Part shown: in pieces, positions 24,020 to 33,397 of the stretch | Numbering within the stretch: position 1 is the stretch's first letter | Layout: the number at the start of each line of letters is the position of its first letter | Assembly (NCBI RefSeq): GCF_001435775.1 | Contig: NZ_AZFK01000042.1 | Coordinates: 1-39,683 of the forward strand | From: Limosilactobacillus ingluviei DSM 15946 | Lineage (GTDB): Bacteria > Bacillota > Bacilli > Lactobacillales > Lactobacillaceae | Direction of reading: 5' to 3' | DNA: 39,683 nucleotides | Translations under genes and position numbers: made by a program | The notes under the pieces: model-generated | What the model saw: only the letters and a program-made list of their open reading frames with translations | What the model was told of the DNA's origin: nothing | Database searches by the model: none

Positions 24020-25753
24020 ATGACAAAGATCAAAGCAATAATTACTAATCACCCAAAATTGGTTCTGGTAATTACTTTTGCCGTGCTAAGCTTATTTTTT
24101 GTTTTACCACTAGCCCATACGCGGGTGATTTATTTGGGAGATGATCTCCCCTACCATATCAACCGAATTCAGGAGTTGGCTGATAATTTAAGGCAGGGTA
24201 ATTGGTATCCGTATTTATATACTTACCATTTTCATGGCGTACCTTTCTTGTTAGGGGCCTTTTATCCTCAGGTGACTTTAATGCCGCTAGCTCTGCTGTC
24301 ACTGGTTACTGACAATTATGTAATTGGAACTTATCTGGGAATTTCATTTTATACTTTCCTTGCGATGATGATTATGTATTATGTAGCCAGACGGTTGGAT
24401 CGGACGACATTTGAATCGTTCATCACTGCAGTTGTATTTGCTTTTAGTGCATGTCGGACGTATGATGCGTATCAACGCTTTGCTTTAGGTGAATTTTTAG
24501 CAATGACGTTCTTGGTTCTTGCTTTTTACGGTTTATACGCGCTGGTAAAGACGAATGGTAAAAGTGGAATGATTGCGTTAGGAATTGGTCTTTCGTTAGT
24601 AATGCTTTCACATGTATTGAGTACTTTTTTATGTGTGCTGTTACTGATTGTTGAGTTAGCAATTCTCATTCCTGCGGTTCAACAGTGGAGCAAATTTATT
24701 GTTGGTATTAGCAAGGCGATCGGTTTATTTTTTACAAGTGCCGCGATTTATATCGTTCCATTTTTGGAACAGGAACTGCACCAAGCTTACGCTCAGCCTT
24801 CACCACGAAATTTGGCTTTGGGGGCACCAACTTTTAGCCAGTTGCTGAATAATTCGCTCTCCAATAACTTAGTTAATGGTTATTTATTAAAAACTGACCA
24901 AGGGATGGGAATTGGACTTGTTTTAATTCTCGTTATTATTTGGGGAGTTGTTAGGTTTAAAAACTTACAACGACTTGACAAATGGTTACTAGTGAGTGGT
25001 GTTCTTTTAACAATGACCTCTACTCAACTATTTCCTTGGAACTTATTGCAACGTACGCCGATTTCAGTGATCCAATTTCCTACTCGTCTATTGCCATTTG
25101 CCACAATTGCTTTGGCGTTATTAAGTGGGAAGGCGTTAAGCGAATTTGCAAACGGACTGAGTGCAAAAGTTAAAGTCAACTTTGTTCTAAAATTGATAAC
25201 GTTATTGGTGATTGTGTTGGGACCTTGGTTAGGAGCAATTGAAACCTATCATGCCAGCATGAAAAATCAAACTGGTTTTATTGCATGGGCAACTTTCTAT
25301 AATGGCAAGCACTATGAAGGAGATCGCGTTGTTGCTGATGAATGGTATTGGTACATTGATCAATACATTCCTAAAGAATCACAAACTTACTATAAGGATG
25401 TATTCAATAGGGTTGCAATTGTTGATGGAAAAAAGGTCAAGCTCAGCAAGTTTACACCTATTTCAAATGGAATGATTTACCAGGACGTATCACTTCAAAG
25501 CAAAGAAAATGTATTGTTGCCAGCACCACAATATAAAAACGTGTACGTATATCAAAACAGTAAACGACTCAGAATACAAAATCAAAATGGGTTAATTAAG
25601 CTTCCGCGAACGAAGCAAGGCAACTTAATACTTAAGTACCAACCATCGCTACTTGATAGAGTTTCAATGCTGACGAGTATCATTACTTGGTTATTGGTGG
25701 TTTTAATGGGAATAAAGCTTATTTTACGAGGAAGGAAAACAGCACATGTCTAA
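24020..25753 (+). CDS. YfhO/PTPS-related GT-C membrane glycosyltransferase (copy 2)
   Basis: The 577-residue protein has a first helix at about 13-32, then an extracellular loop with D41/D42, H46 and R49 (GDDLPYHINR), about ten more helices to about 410, a beta-rich extracellular domain and a final helix near 548-568. This is the layout of the 6-pyruvoyl-tetrahydropterin synthase-related membrane family, akin to YfhO; these GT-C enzymes use a polyprenyl-phosphate sugar to decorate a surface polymer. ATG 24020 is used; a GTG at 24014 would add two residues. It overlaps the GT2 gene at 25746 by 8 bases, so the two form a translationally coupled pair. It is AT-rich. Confidence 0.82.
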   Translation: MTKIKAIITNHPKLVLVITFAVLSLFFVLPLAHTRVIYLGDDLPYHINRIQELADNLRQGNWYPYLYTYHFHGVPFLLGAFYPQVTLMPLALLSLVTDNYVIGTYLGISFYTFLAMMIMYYVARRLDRTTFESFITAVVFAFSACRTYDAYQRFALGEFLAMTFLVLAFYGLYALVKTNGKSGMIALGIGLSLVMLSHVLSTFLCVLLLIVELAILIPAVQQWSKFIVGISKAIGLFFTSAAIYIVPFLEQELHQAYAQPSPRNLALGAPTFSQLLNNSLSNNLVNGYLLKTDQGMGIGLVLILVIIWGVVRFKNLQRLDKWLLVSGVLLTMTSTQLFPWNLLQRTPISVIQFPTRLLPFATIALALLSGKALSEFANGLSAKVKVNFVLKLITLLVIVLGPWLGAIETYHASMKNQTGFIAWATFYNGKHYEGDRVVADEWYWYIDQYIPKESQTYYKDVFNRVAIVDGKKVKLSKFTPISNGMIYQDVSLQSKENVLLPAPQYKNVYVYQNSKRLRIQNQNGLIKLPRTKQGNLILKYQPSLLDRVSMLTSIITWLLVVLMGIKLILRGRKTAHV

Positions 25754-26732
25754 TAAGATGGATAACTTATTAACAATAGTCGTTCCTTGCTATAACGAAG
25801 AGGAAGTCCTTCCAGAAACGGTTAAAGAGCTTGGAGCGATTTTACAACAATTGATTCAAGCAGAAAAAATTGATTCTAACAGTAAATTGCTGTTCGTCAA
25901 TGATGGCAGTCGTGACCACACTTGGAAATTGATTCAAGAGTTTAGTAGCAAGCACGAATATGTAACTGGCTTAAAGTTTACCCGTAATTACGGCCATCAA
26001 AACGCATTGTTAGCAGGAATGAGTGTAGCCGTTAAGCATGCCGATATGATCATTACAATTGATGCTGATTTGCAAGATGATGTCAATGCGATCCCGAAGA
26101 TGGTGGATGCTTATTTGGCCGGTAATGATGTGGTTTATGGTGTTCGCAACAGCCGTAAGACGGATACAGTCTTTAAACGCCGAACGGCACTTGGTTACTA
26201 TGCTTTGATGAAAAAATTGGGAGTTAACTTGGTGCCAGACTCAGCCGATTACCGACTGCTGAGTAAGCGGGCAACTGAAGCGTTGCTACAATACCAGGAA
26301 CGTAATCTCTTTTTGCGGGGTATGGTGCCGTTAATTGGCTTCAAATCCACAAAAGTGTACTATCCACGCAAGGAACGTTTTGCGGGTGAATCCAAATACC
26401 CATTAGGTAAGATGTTACACTTTGCCTTAGATGGGATTACCTCCTTTTCCATTGCCCCCATCCACGTAATCTTAGGGATGGGGATAATTATTGTTCTGGT
26501 TAGTATTATTTTGATGATCTACACGATTTATGAAAAAGTAATGGGCAATGTCGTCTCCGGTTGGTCTTCCTTAATGATTTCGATTTGGCTTTTAGGAGGG
26601 ATTCAGTTAATCTCATTGAGCATCATTGGTGAGTACGTTGGGAAGGTCTTTACGGAAGTTAAGCACCGGCCACGCTTCAACATTGAGGAGGAAAATTTTT
26701 CGAAGAGTTTCAATAAAAAGAAGGAGTTATAG
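25746..26732 (+). CDS. GtrB/CsbB-type polyprenyl-phosphate glycosyltransferase (second copy)
   Basis: The 328-residue enzyme shows TIVVPCYNEEEVLP, FVNDGSRDHTW near 50, FTRNYGHQNALLAGM near 78, metal-binding TIDADLQDD near 104, and two C-terminal helices at about 241-260 and 272-297. It should load a sugar onto undecaprenyl phosphate for the GT-C proteins on each side. It is clearly different in sequence from the copy at 19236, so the two may carry different sugars. AGGAAGGA precedes ATG 25746 inside the end of the previous gene. From about 25900 it is richer in GC than the GT-C genes around it. Confidence 0.9.
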   Translation: MSNKMDNLLTIVVPCYNEEEVLPETVKELGAILQQLIQAEKIDSNSKLLFVNDGSRDHTWKLIQEFSSKHEYVTGLKFTRNYGHQNALLAGMSVAVKHADMIITIDADLQDDVNAIPKMVDAYLAGNDVVYGVRNSRKTDTVFKRRTALGYYALMKKLGVNLVPDSADYRLLSKRATEALLQYQERNLFLRGMVPLIGFKSTKVYYPRKERFAGESKYPLGKMLHFALDGITSFSIAPIHVILGMGIIIVLVSIILMIYTIYEKVMGNVVSGWSSLMISIWLLGGIQLISLSIIGEYVGKVFTEVKHRPRFNIEEENFSKSFNKKKEL

Positions 26733-26765
26733 CAAAGATTAACTTAGGAGGACAGGATTAGATTC

Positions 26766-28535
26766 ATGAAAAAAATATTAAGGGCAGGGGCGCTAGTGGT
26801 AACATTTTTGCTAGTTAGCATAATTACGTTATTGCCATTAATTCGCTCTCAACATCTATATACTGGTATTGATATGGGCTTCCATTTAAATAGAGCTTAT
26901 GATCTTGCACAAAATTTAAAAAATGGTAATCCATTCCCCTTTGTTACGAGTTATGCATTTAATCATCTTGGTACACAAGTAAATATGGCATATGGTTTAT
27001 TGACCGTGTACCCATTAGCAATTGGACTATTACTGTTTAAAAATCCGATCATGGGGATTTACTTTGGCATAATTTTACTCCAATTTATTCAGTCAATAAT
27101 TGTGTATCCTTTAGCAGTAAAATATTTTCGCAACCAAAGCCAAAACACTAGAATAGCATTAATTTTTACTTTGGTTTATGTTTTCTCAGTGTTTAATTTA
27201 TCTTTATATATTGGCAGTTTTAGTTTCGGCGAAGTTACTGCTTCCATATTTTTACCTTTAGTTGCTTATGGAACTTACTCCATTTTATATGGTGAAGATG
27301 AATGGTGGTATTTGTCACTTGGGATGGCATTAGTACTTTACACACATTTATTGAGTGTCCTGACTTATACGGTATTTGTAGCCGTCTTAATAATTATTGC
27401 GACTGTGAATGGTGATATCAGTTTAAAAAAATTAAAGTCCTTTTTGTATGCGGTGACTACTGCGATTTTGATGTCAAGCTTTTATATTGCTGATTTTATG
27501 AGCATGTTTCGAGATCAAAAAATGACGACAGCGATGCTAGTTAGTACAGCTAGTAATGAATTAAAACTCTCAAATCTAATTTTAGAATCTTTTGACAATC
27601 AAACATTCGGAACCTTTTTTGCAATTTCAATTATCATCGTCTTAGTTTGTTGGAGTAAAATTACTAAAAATACACGTGTGTTTTTTGGAACGGGGCTATT
27701 CTTTTTGTGTAGTGCTACTCCTGTATTTGACGTATTTTGGAAGTGCGTTGATAAAACAATTTTTGCAATGTTGCAATTTCCGGGTAGATTGCTTGTGTTA
27801 ACCAATTTTTGCTTTGCTCTTGCAATTACAGAAGCTATTTATATATGGATAGTTTCCGGTAGTAAAAAGAAAGCTTTGTTATTCTCGCGCTATACTATAG
27901 TTACCCTATCGATTCTTATAAGTTCGCTCAGTTGGGGGACCACTTTTTTAAAAACAAATAGTGGCAATGTTTCATTAAAGAAACCAACCCTTTCAACGTC
28001 ACTACCTTTTAATAATTACAAGGTGAGTGCCAGTACGTTTAAGTACTTGACTGCAGAACGCTACAATGGCGTAGGAGATAAGGATTATTGGCCTAAACGA
28101 AGTAGTAATTTATCTTACCAACAAGGTGAAAAGTTGAAGATAAATATTGGTTACAACAATAGGAAAGAATTTTTTGCGCATCCTATTCCTATGGCTAATG
28201 GAGCGAAATTCACTTTAAAATCTATGGATGAAGGGAAGATTGACTTACCATTTTTCTATTCCAAGAATTTAAGCGTTCAAGTTGATCAAATAAAGCAGCC
28301 ATACAGTAATTCAAAAAGAGGGACAGTTGAGTTAGCTAATGTTTCTTCGGGGAACCATAGGATTAAGGTGGTCTACAAACCAACGCTATTAATAAAAACA
28401 GCGGCAACGGTGTCAATAATCACAGCCCTTATCTTGTTGGGAATGAGTATGCGTACAAATTTATTTAGACGTTTGCTCAGTAGGACGAAAAAAAAGGAAG
28501 AAAGTAATGGCACTGAAAAAATGGCACTTCAATAA
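26766..28535 (+). CDS. YfhO/PTPS-related GT-C membrane glycosyltransferase (copy 3)
   Basis: The 589-residue protein has the same layout as copy 2: helix 1 at about 6-25, first-loop motif GIDMGFHLNR with D36, H40 and R43, about ten further helices, a polar extracellular domain at about 400-530 (SSGNHRIKVVYKPTLL near its end), and a last helix near 540-560. AGGAGGA lies 12 bases before ATG 26766. It is strongly AT-rich. The 3' end overlaps the next GT-C gene by 29 bases. Substrate and acceptor cannot be read from sequence. Confidence 0.8.
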   Translation: MKKILRAGALVVTFLLVSIITLLPLIRSQHLYTGIDMGFHLNRAYDLAQNLKNGNPFPFVTSYAFNHLGTQVNMAYGLLTVYPLAIGLLLFKNPIMGIYFGIILLQFIQSIIVYPLAVKYFRNQSQNTRIALIFTLVYVFSVFNLSLYIGSFSFGEVTASIFLPLVAYGTYSILYGEDEWWYLSLGMALVLYTHLLSVLTYTVFVAVLIIIATVNGDISLKKLKSFLYAVTTAILMSSFYIADFMSMFRDQKMTTAMLVSTASNELKLSNLILESFDNQTFGTFFAISIIIVLVCWSKITKNTRVFFGTGLFFLCSATPVFDVFWKCVDKTIFAMLQFPGRLLVLTNFCFALAITEAIYIWIVSGSKKKALLFSRYTIVTLSILISSLSWGTTFLKTNSGNVSLKKPTLSTSLPFNNYKVSASTFKYLTAERYNGVGDKDYWPKRSSNLSYQQGEKLKINIGYNNRKEFFAHPIPMANGAKFTLKSMDEGKIDLPFFYSKNLSVQVDQIKQPYSNSKRGTVELANVSSGNHRIKVVYKPTLLIKTAATVSIITALILLGMSMRTNLFRRLLSRTKKKEESNGTEKMALQ

Positions 28536-30246
28536 AATTGACAGCCAAGTAATTTTTACGTATGGCATGTTTTTACTTGTAAGTTTGATAACAACGTACT
28601 TGTTGGGGCATACTCATACTATCTACGTGTATAGTGACTGGTTATTTCACGCTTCACGTGCGCAAGAGGTTTTCGAGAACTTGAAGGAGGGCGTAAGTTT
28701 AACGTTTATTGCTTCACACACTTTCCATCAATCTGGAGCAGCCTCATTTTTATTTTATCCTATAGTTTTTCTATATCCATGGGCAATTTTTAAGCTTTTT
28801 TTGAGTCCAGTTACTGCCTATTACCTATGGTACAGTCTGATCACTTTTGGTTCATTAATAGTCAGTTACTGGTCAATGCGCCAATTTTCACGGCAGCACT
28901 GGAATGCTTTGATTTTTAGTTTAGTATATGTATTTAATCCATATCGACTGTACTTAGGTACTTCTGTTCTTGGAGAATTTTTGGCGGTTACATTTCTGCC
29001 ATTAGTATTTTTGGGAATTTATGAAGTATTATGGCGTGACAATAGACGGTGGCCAATTTTAGCAATTGGCTTGTCGTTAATCGCATACTGTCACATCTTG
29101 TCTGTTGTGTTGTGCTTAGAATTTTTGACGATAATTTTTATTTTGAAGTTAGTAATCAACCGAGGAATCAGTGCAATAAGATTAAAAGCTCTTGTATCGG
29201 CTGCTACGCTTACTTTAGGCTTAGTGTTATTTGAAATAGTTCCCTTCCTAACTGATTTTATAGGTCAAAAAGTATTTTCGGCGACGCCAGGAATTACGAT
29301 AACAATGACCTTTGATCAATTACTTCAGAATTCATTCAATAATGATATTGGTTGGAACATTGGTTTTATACTTTTAGCAACACTGTTGCTAGGATGGAAC
29401 TGGTTCACTTGTCGCCAAGATTGGATAATTTATTTATTGGCTTGGATTGCAGTAATCGTTTCGACCACAGTTTTCCCATGGAACTATTTTGCTGATACCC
29501 CATTTGTTATTGTTCAGTTAACATTTCGATATCTAAGTTATGCAGCATTGTTTTTGGCAATTTTATTTTCTAAGAGTGGAAAATTGATTGCAGAACGGAT
29601 TGCTGTATATGATAATCCATATCGTTTTAAGGTATTGAAATACGTGGTACCAATCACTTTTTGCTTTTTTGCGGTTTGCTATTTTTCAGTGAATGAAACT
29701 AAGGGCGGATTTGAACGTAGCACGGCCCCCGCATTACAAAAGGTAACGAATTTGGCCCGACTTGAATCTCCAGTGACAGTTGATAGCAACAACTATCACT
29801 TACTCTTTGGATATATCATGACATATGGAGAATACGACTATTATCCCTTGAAAGCCCGAGGAGACATTAAACAATATGGAACTTCACAACGGACACAGTC
29901 AATTGTTAGGCATGAGTTAATTATTGATGGAAAAGCTAAACGATTGGAGCCCAGATCAACTGCAAACCAAATTGGGTACACGGTGCGTTTAGCTAAGGCA
30001 GCTAAAATTGATCTTCCGGTAGTTGCTTATAAGCATACGGTAGTAAAAGTTGATGACAAGGTAACAAATTTTAGAATTAGTGATCGTGGAACGCCAGTAT
30101 TGAATATTACTTCTGGTAAACATCATATTTCCATAAGTTATCAACCACCATTTGTTTATTATTTGGGATTAGTAATTAGTTTAGCAACTTGGTTAGTTTT
30201 AATTGTAAAATTGATAAGCAGTAAAATAATAAAACAAAGTGTTTAA
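28507..30246 (+). CDS. YfhO/PTPS-related GT-C membrane glycosyltransferase (copy 4)
   Basis: The 579-residue protein repeats the family plan: helix 1 at about 16-33, first-loop motif SDWLFHASR with D44, H48 and R51, about ten more helices, an extracellular domain ending TSGKHHISISYQPPF, and a final helix near 550-570. Two neighbouring GT-C genes with one donor-forming GT2 upstream suggest that both use the same undecaprenyl-linked sugar or add sugars at different positions. AAGGAAGAAAG precedes ATG 28507 within the tail of copy 3. A strong terminator follows, closing a four-gene unit 24020-30246 that may be led by prfC. Confidence 0.8.
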   Translation: MALKKWHFNKIDSQVIFTYGMFLLVSLITTYLLGHTHTIYVYSDWLFHASRAQEVFENLKEGVSLTFIASHTFHQSGAASFLFYPIVFLYPWAIFKLFLSPVTAYYLWYSLITFGSLIVSYWSMRQFSRQHWNALIFSLVYVFNPYRLYLGTSVLGEFLAVTFLPLVFLGIYEVLWRDNRRWPILAIGLSLIAYCHILSVVLCLEFLTIIFILKLVINRGISAIRLKALVSAATLTLGLVLFEIVPFLTDFIGQKVFSATPGITITMTFDQLLQNSFNNDIGWNIGFILLATLLLGWNWFTCRQDWIIYLLAWIAVIVSTTVFPWNYFADTPFVIVQLTFRYLSYAALFLAILFSKSGKLIAERIAVYDNPYRFKVLKYVVPITFCFFAVCYFSVNETKGGFERSTAPALQKVTNLARLESPVTVDSNNYHLLFGYIMTYGEYDYYPLKARGDIKQYGTSQRTQSIVRHELIIDGKAKRLEPRSTANQIGYTVRLAKAAKIDLPVVAYKHTVVKVDDKVTNFRISDRGTPVLNITSGKHHISISYQPPFVYYLGLVISLATWLVLIVKLISSKIIKQSV

Positions 30247-30248
30247 AG

Positions 30249-30286
30249 AAGTCTTAGCACTATTTTAATAGTGGTTAAGACTTTTT
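30249..30286 (+). terminator. Terminator after the last GT-C gene
   Basis: AAGTCTTA..CACTATT (30249-30264) pairs with AATAGTG..TAAGACTT (30267-30283) around a 2-base loop and is followed by Ts: a long, near-perfect stem. Confidence 0.88.
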
Positions 30287-30315
30287 CATTACATTAGTAG
30301 GGATGGTGCAACTGG

Positions 30316-33234
30316 ATGATAAAAAAGAGGATACCTTTGCTGCTAGTATTTGGCTATGCGTTAAATTTATGGATATGGAGTTCTACATTGCCTTTTGTTA
30401 GTTATGCTGAAAGTATCAAGAAGGCAATGTTACTACAAGCTATTCACGGGGGAACGCTTTTATGTACAATAGTTACTTTAATGTGGTTAGGGAAGGTGAT
30501 AGGAAAAGCAAAGTTTCACTATCAATGGAGTAAAAACAATTGGCTCTATGTGGTTGAATTTGGGGTAGTTTGCTTAATACTTAATTTACTGTTTAATCAT
30601 AGCTTTTCATTTAGCGATTTAATTACTACGTTTTTTCCAATTTTGCGGGATAGCTCACCATCCTTAGTAGCGTTACTACTAGCGCCATTTTTGATCCAAT
30701 GGATATTAGGTCTTCCTAAAGTAATGCAAACAAAATTTCAATACGGAAGTTTGGGACTATTGGCTATTTCATCGGTCTTCAGCGTGGATTTAATAGGCAT
30801 GAATACTGCTAATTCTATTCTGCCATTTCTTTTATTTCTGGGCATAGGTAGCACTCTCCCTACGACACCTAAGTGTTCTCAAAAAGATAAGCTTCTAACT
30901 TTTGGAGCAATCTTGATAGGATTCAGCCTTGCTTCGATAATGCCACTAGTGTCAGTTATGGTTCACGGCGATTGGTCAACTGCTGGGCGCTATATAACCT
31001 ATAACAATATCTTTTTAGTTTACGCGGCAATGCAGATTGCTAAAATCCTGCCAACAGATTTATTGATCCAAAGTAGGATTGGTAAATTAGTAATACCATT
31101 GGTATCAATATTTACATTACCGATAACAAATAGCTGGCTGACAGCTTCTTTAATGAGTTTGGATGGTGGTTTGGTAAAACGAGGTGTGTTTACTGTTGGC
31201 TACACGTTATTAGGGATGATAGTAAGCTTAGTGCTAGCTTATGTTTGGCAATGGGCGTTGACGACAAGTGTCGTTAAACGGCAATTAGCAATGTCGCTTC
31301 CAACAAATTGGGTAACCATAAAGGAACGATTATGGTGTCACAGATGGTTACTCCTTAGTCTAGCAGTGAGTTATGTTGTAGCGTTAATTTCATTTTTCGG
31401 TGTCGAGACAAGTTGGCGTGTTTCTGTGAATATCCAGGATAGTATTGGAAAAAACATCTTTATTTTTGTTTTCCTCATTCGCCATAGCATGGTAATTTTA
31501 ACGGCATTGTTGATCTGGCTACTGTATCGTACCGTACTAGCAATTACCAATCGTTACTGGTTGAGTTTGGGAATAGTTTCAATACTTGAATTAAGTTGGA
31601 CTTTTGCTAATCGCCTTAAATTAAATGCCAGAAATGAACCTATTTTGCCGGGTGAGGTAAAAATGTATCAAGCCTATGGTGAAATCTTGAAAATGGTCTC
31701 GCAAGGGGTACTTTTAGGAACATTAGTTGTCTTAGTAGCCGTTGCTATTGGTATCTGGTACCTCGAACACAATTATCCGATCAAGGTTAGGCAGATGTGG
31801 TGGCAAAAAATTTGCTACTTACTAGTAACAGTAATTACTTTTGGTTCAGCTTTTTGGTGGAATCATCCTAATAATTGCTTTGCTCAGGTAGTCAATGGAT
31901 TTGACAACCAACCGACCTTCTTTAATCAAAAAGATGGGGTAGAATTAAATGGTCCGTTAATACAATTTATGAATAACTTAGATGTAACTGCAATGGACCA
32001 ACCGGCGGACTATAGCCAACAGACGATGAAAAAGATTGCCACCCGTTATCAAAAGTTAGCAAGCTCGATTAACCAAACAAGGACGAATGATTTAAGTGAC
32101 CAAGCAGTAATCTTTAATCTCAGTGAAAGTTTTGCTGATCCCCGGCGAGTTCCGGGGATTAAAGTAGCGCCATCACCGATGCCGTTCATTGATCAGCTTA
32201 AACGAAATGCGACAAGTGGGTTGATGATTAGTTCAGGCTATGGTGGGGGAACCGCTAATATGGAATACATGACTCTAACGGGATTATCAATAGCTAATTT
32301 TAAACCCACTTTGTCGACACCATATACTCAATTAGTACCATTTCAAAAACAGGCTTGGGCCATCAATCAGCTTTTTAAGTATTCGGTTGCCGTCCACCCA
32401 TTTGTGGGAACGTTCTATAGTCGACCGGCAGCTTATGCAGCCTTTGGCTTTGATCAGTTTAGGTATTTGGGTAGTAAGTATCGGATTTACAAACAACACA
32501 AGATTGACAATAGTCCTTACTTATCTGATCGCACAACATATCAGAATGCGTTAAAGGTCCTCAAAGATGGCAGAAAATCACAGTTTATGAATTTGATTTC
32601 CATTCAAAATCATATGCCTTATGATCAAGGCTATTTCAAAACTTTGAAGAAATACAAGGTGAAGGTAGCTGAAGATAATGCCACGAATATAGACACTTTA
32701 AACGATTTCGTGGCTGGTATTCACTACACCGATCAAGCTGTCGGCGAATTCATCAAACAGCTCGATCAGCTCAAACAACCAGTCACGGTCGTCTTCTACG
32801 GTGATCACTTGCCAGGGATCTACGCCAATTCCTTTGCGGAAGATGGCTTGAAGCTACACGAGACCGATTACTTTATCTACTCCAATCGCGCGGCGCGGGC
32901 GCAAGGAGCCAAAAACTTAACGCACAATACCAAGTATGTCGCGCCAAATGACTTTATTGCGATGGTGGCAGAACAAACCAATTCAAAGGTGACCCCGTAC
33001 TTAGCCTTCTTGACGGCGGCGTACCACGATTTGCCAGTGGAAACGATGAACACTAATGGGACCAGCACCGCTAGTTATCAGGCTGATCCGCAATTCGTCA
33101 GCCGTCAGGGCAAGATCATCAGCCAAAAGCAATTTACCAAACGCCAACGGCAACTTTTCCACGATTACCAGCTGATTCAGTATGACCTGACGGCGGGGAA
33201 ACAGTATTTATTTAAATTTTGGCAAATGAAATGA
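30316..33234 (+). CDS. LtaS-like glycerolphosphate polymer synthase with an extra N-terminal membrane module
   Basis: The C-terminal half is an extracellular sulfatase-fold domain of the lipoteichoic acid synthase family: E604 in NLSESF, the nucleophile T646 in GGGTANMEY, H766 in QNHMPY, and D830/H831 in FYGDHLP. LtaS builds a polyglycerolphosphate chain from phosphatidylglycerol. Residues 345-500 match the usual LtaS membrane part, including LKLNARNEPILPGE. The first 330 residues add about ten helices that LtaS lacks; length is 972 against about 650. That module resembles acyltransferase-3 proteins in helix number and in the NNIFLVYAAMQIAK-type segment. The gene is AT-rich until about 32700 and GC-rich after. 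ATG 30316 has a weak ribosome site. Confidence 0.82.
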   Translation: MIKKRIPLLLVFGYALNLWIWSSTLPFVSYAESIKKAMLLQAIHGGTLLCTIVTLMWLGKVIGKAKFHYQWSKNNWLYVVEFGVVCLILNLLFNHSFSFSDLITTFFPILRDSSPSLVALLLAPFLIQWILGLPKVMQTKFQYGSLGLLAISSVFSVDLIGMNTANSILPFLLFLGIGSTLPTTPKCSQKDKLLTFGAILIGFSLASIMPLVSVMVHGDWSTAGRYITYNNIFLVYAAMQIAKILPTDLLIQSRIGKLVIPLVSIFTLPITNSWLTASLMSLDGGLVKRGVFTVGYTLLGMIVSLVLAYVWQWALTTSVVKRQLAMSLPTNWVTIKERLWCHRWLLLSLAVSYVVALISFFGVETSWRVSVNIQDSIGKNIFIFVFLIRHSMVILTALLIWLLYRTVLAITNRYWLSLGIVSILELSWTFANRLKLNARNEPILPGEVKMYQAYGEILKMVSQGVLLGTLVVLVAVAIGIWYLEHNYPIKVRQMWWQKICYLLVTVITFGSAFWWNHPNNCFAQVVNGFDNQPTFFNQKDGVELNGPLIQFMNNLDVTAMDQPADYSQQTMKKIATRYQKLASSINQTRTNDLSDQAVIFNLSESFADPRRVPGIKVAPSPMPFIDQLKRNATSGLMISSGYGGGTANMEYMTLTGLSIANFKPTLSTPYTQLVPFQKQAWAINQLFKYSVAVHPFVGTFYSRPAAYAAFGFDQFRYLGSKYRIYKQHKIDNSPYLSDRTTYQNALKVLKDGRKSQFMNLISIQNHMPYDQGYFKTLKKYKVKVAEDNATNIDTLNDFVAGIHYTDQAVGEFIKQLDQLKQPVTVVFYGDHLPGIYANSFAEDGLKLHETDYFIYSNRAARAQGAKNLTHNTKYVAPNDFIAMVAEQTNSKVTPYLAFLTAAYHDLPVETMNTNGTSTASYQADPQFVSRQGKIISQKQFTKRQRQLFHDYQLIQYDLTAGKQYLFKFWQMK

Positions 33235-33245
33235 AATTGTTAAAT

Positions 33246-33273
33246 CCCCGGCCAAAGACCCATCTGGCGGGGA
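33246..33273 (+). terminator. Hairpin after the LtaS-like gene
   Basis: CCCCGGCCA pairs with TGGCGGGG with one bulged base, but no T-run follows directly. A second stem GAAATCA (33286-33292) / TGATTTC (33312-33318) followed by TTTT may do the termination instead. Confidence 0.4.
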
Positions 33274-33302
33274 AGAAAGCTAAGCGAAATCATGCCTAAT
33301 GC

Positions 33303-33330
33303 TTGTTAGTCTGATTTCTTTTGGTATAAT
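33303..33330 (+). promoter_or_regulatory. Promoter of the second lipoprotein gene
   Basis: TTGTTA (33303-33308) and an extended -10 TGG-TATAAT (33322-33330) are separated by 16 bases. It gives a leader of about 60 bases. Confidence 0.65.
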
Positions 33331-33397
33331 GGTGATTAAAAGCAAGGTTAGTCATATAGATGACTGAAATCCAGAGGACTGAGGAGAAATTTCAACA

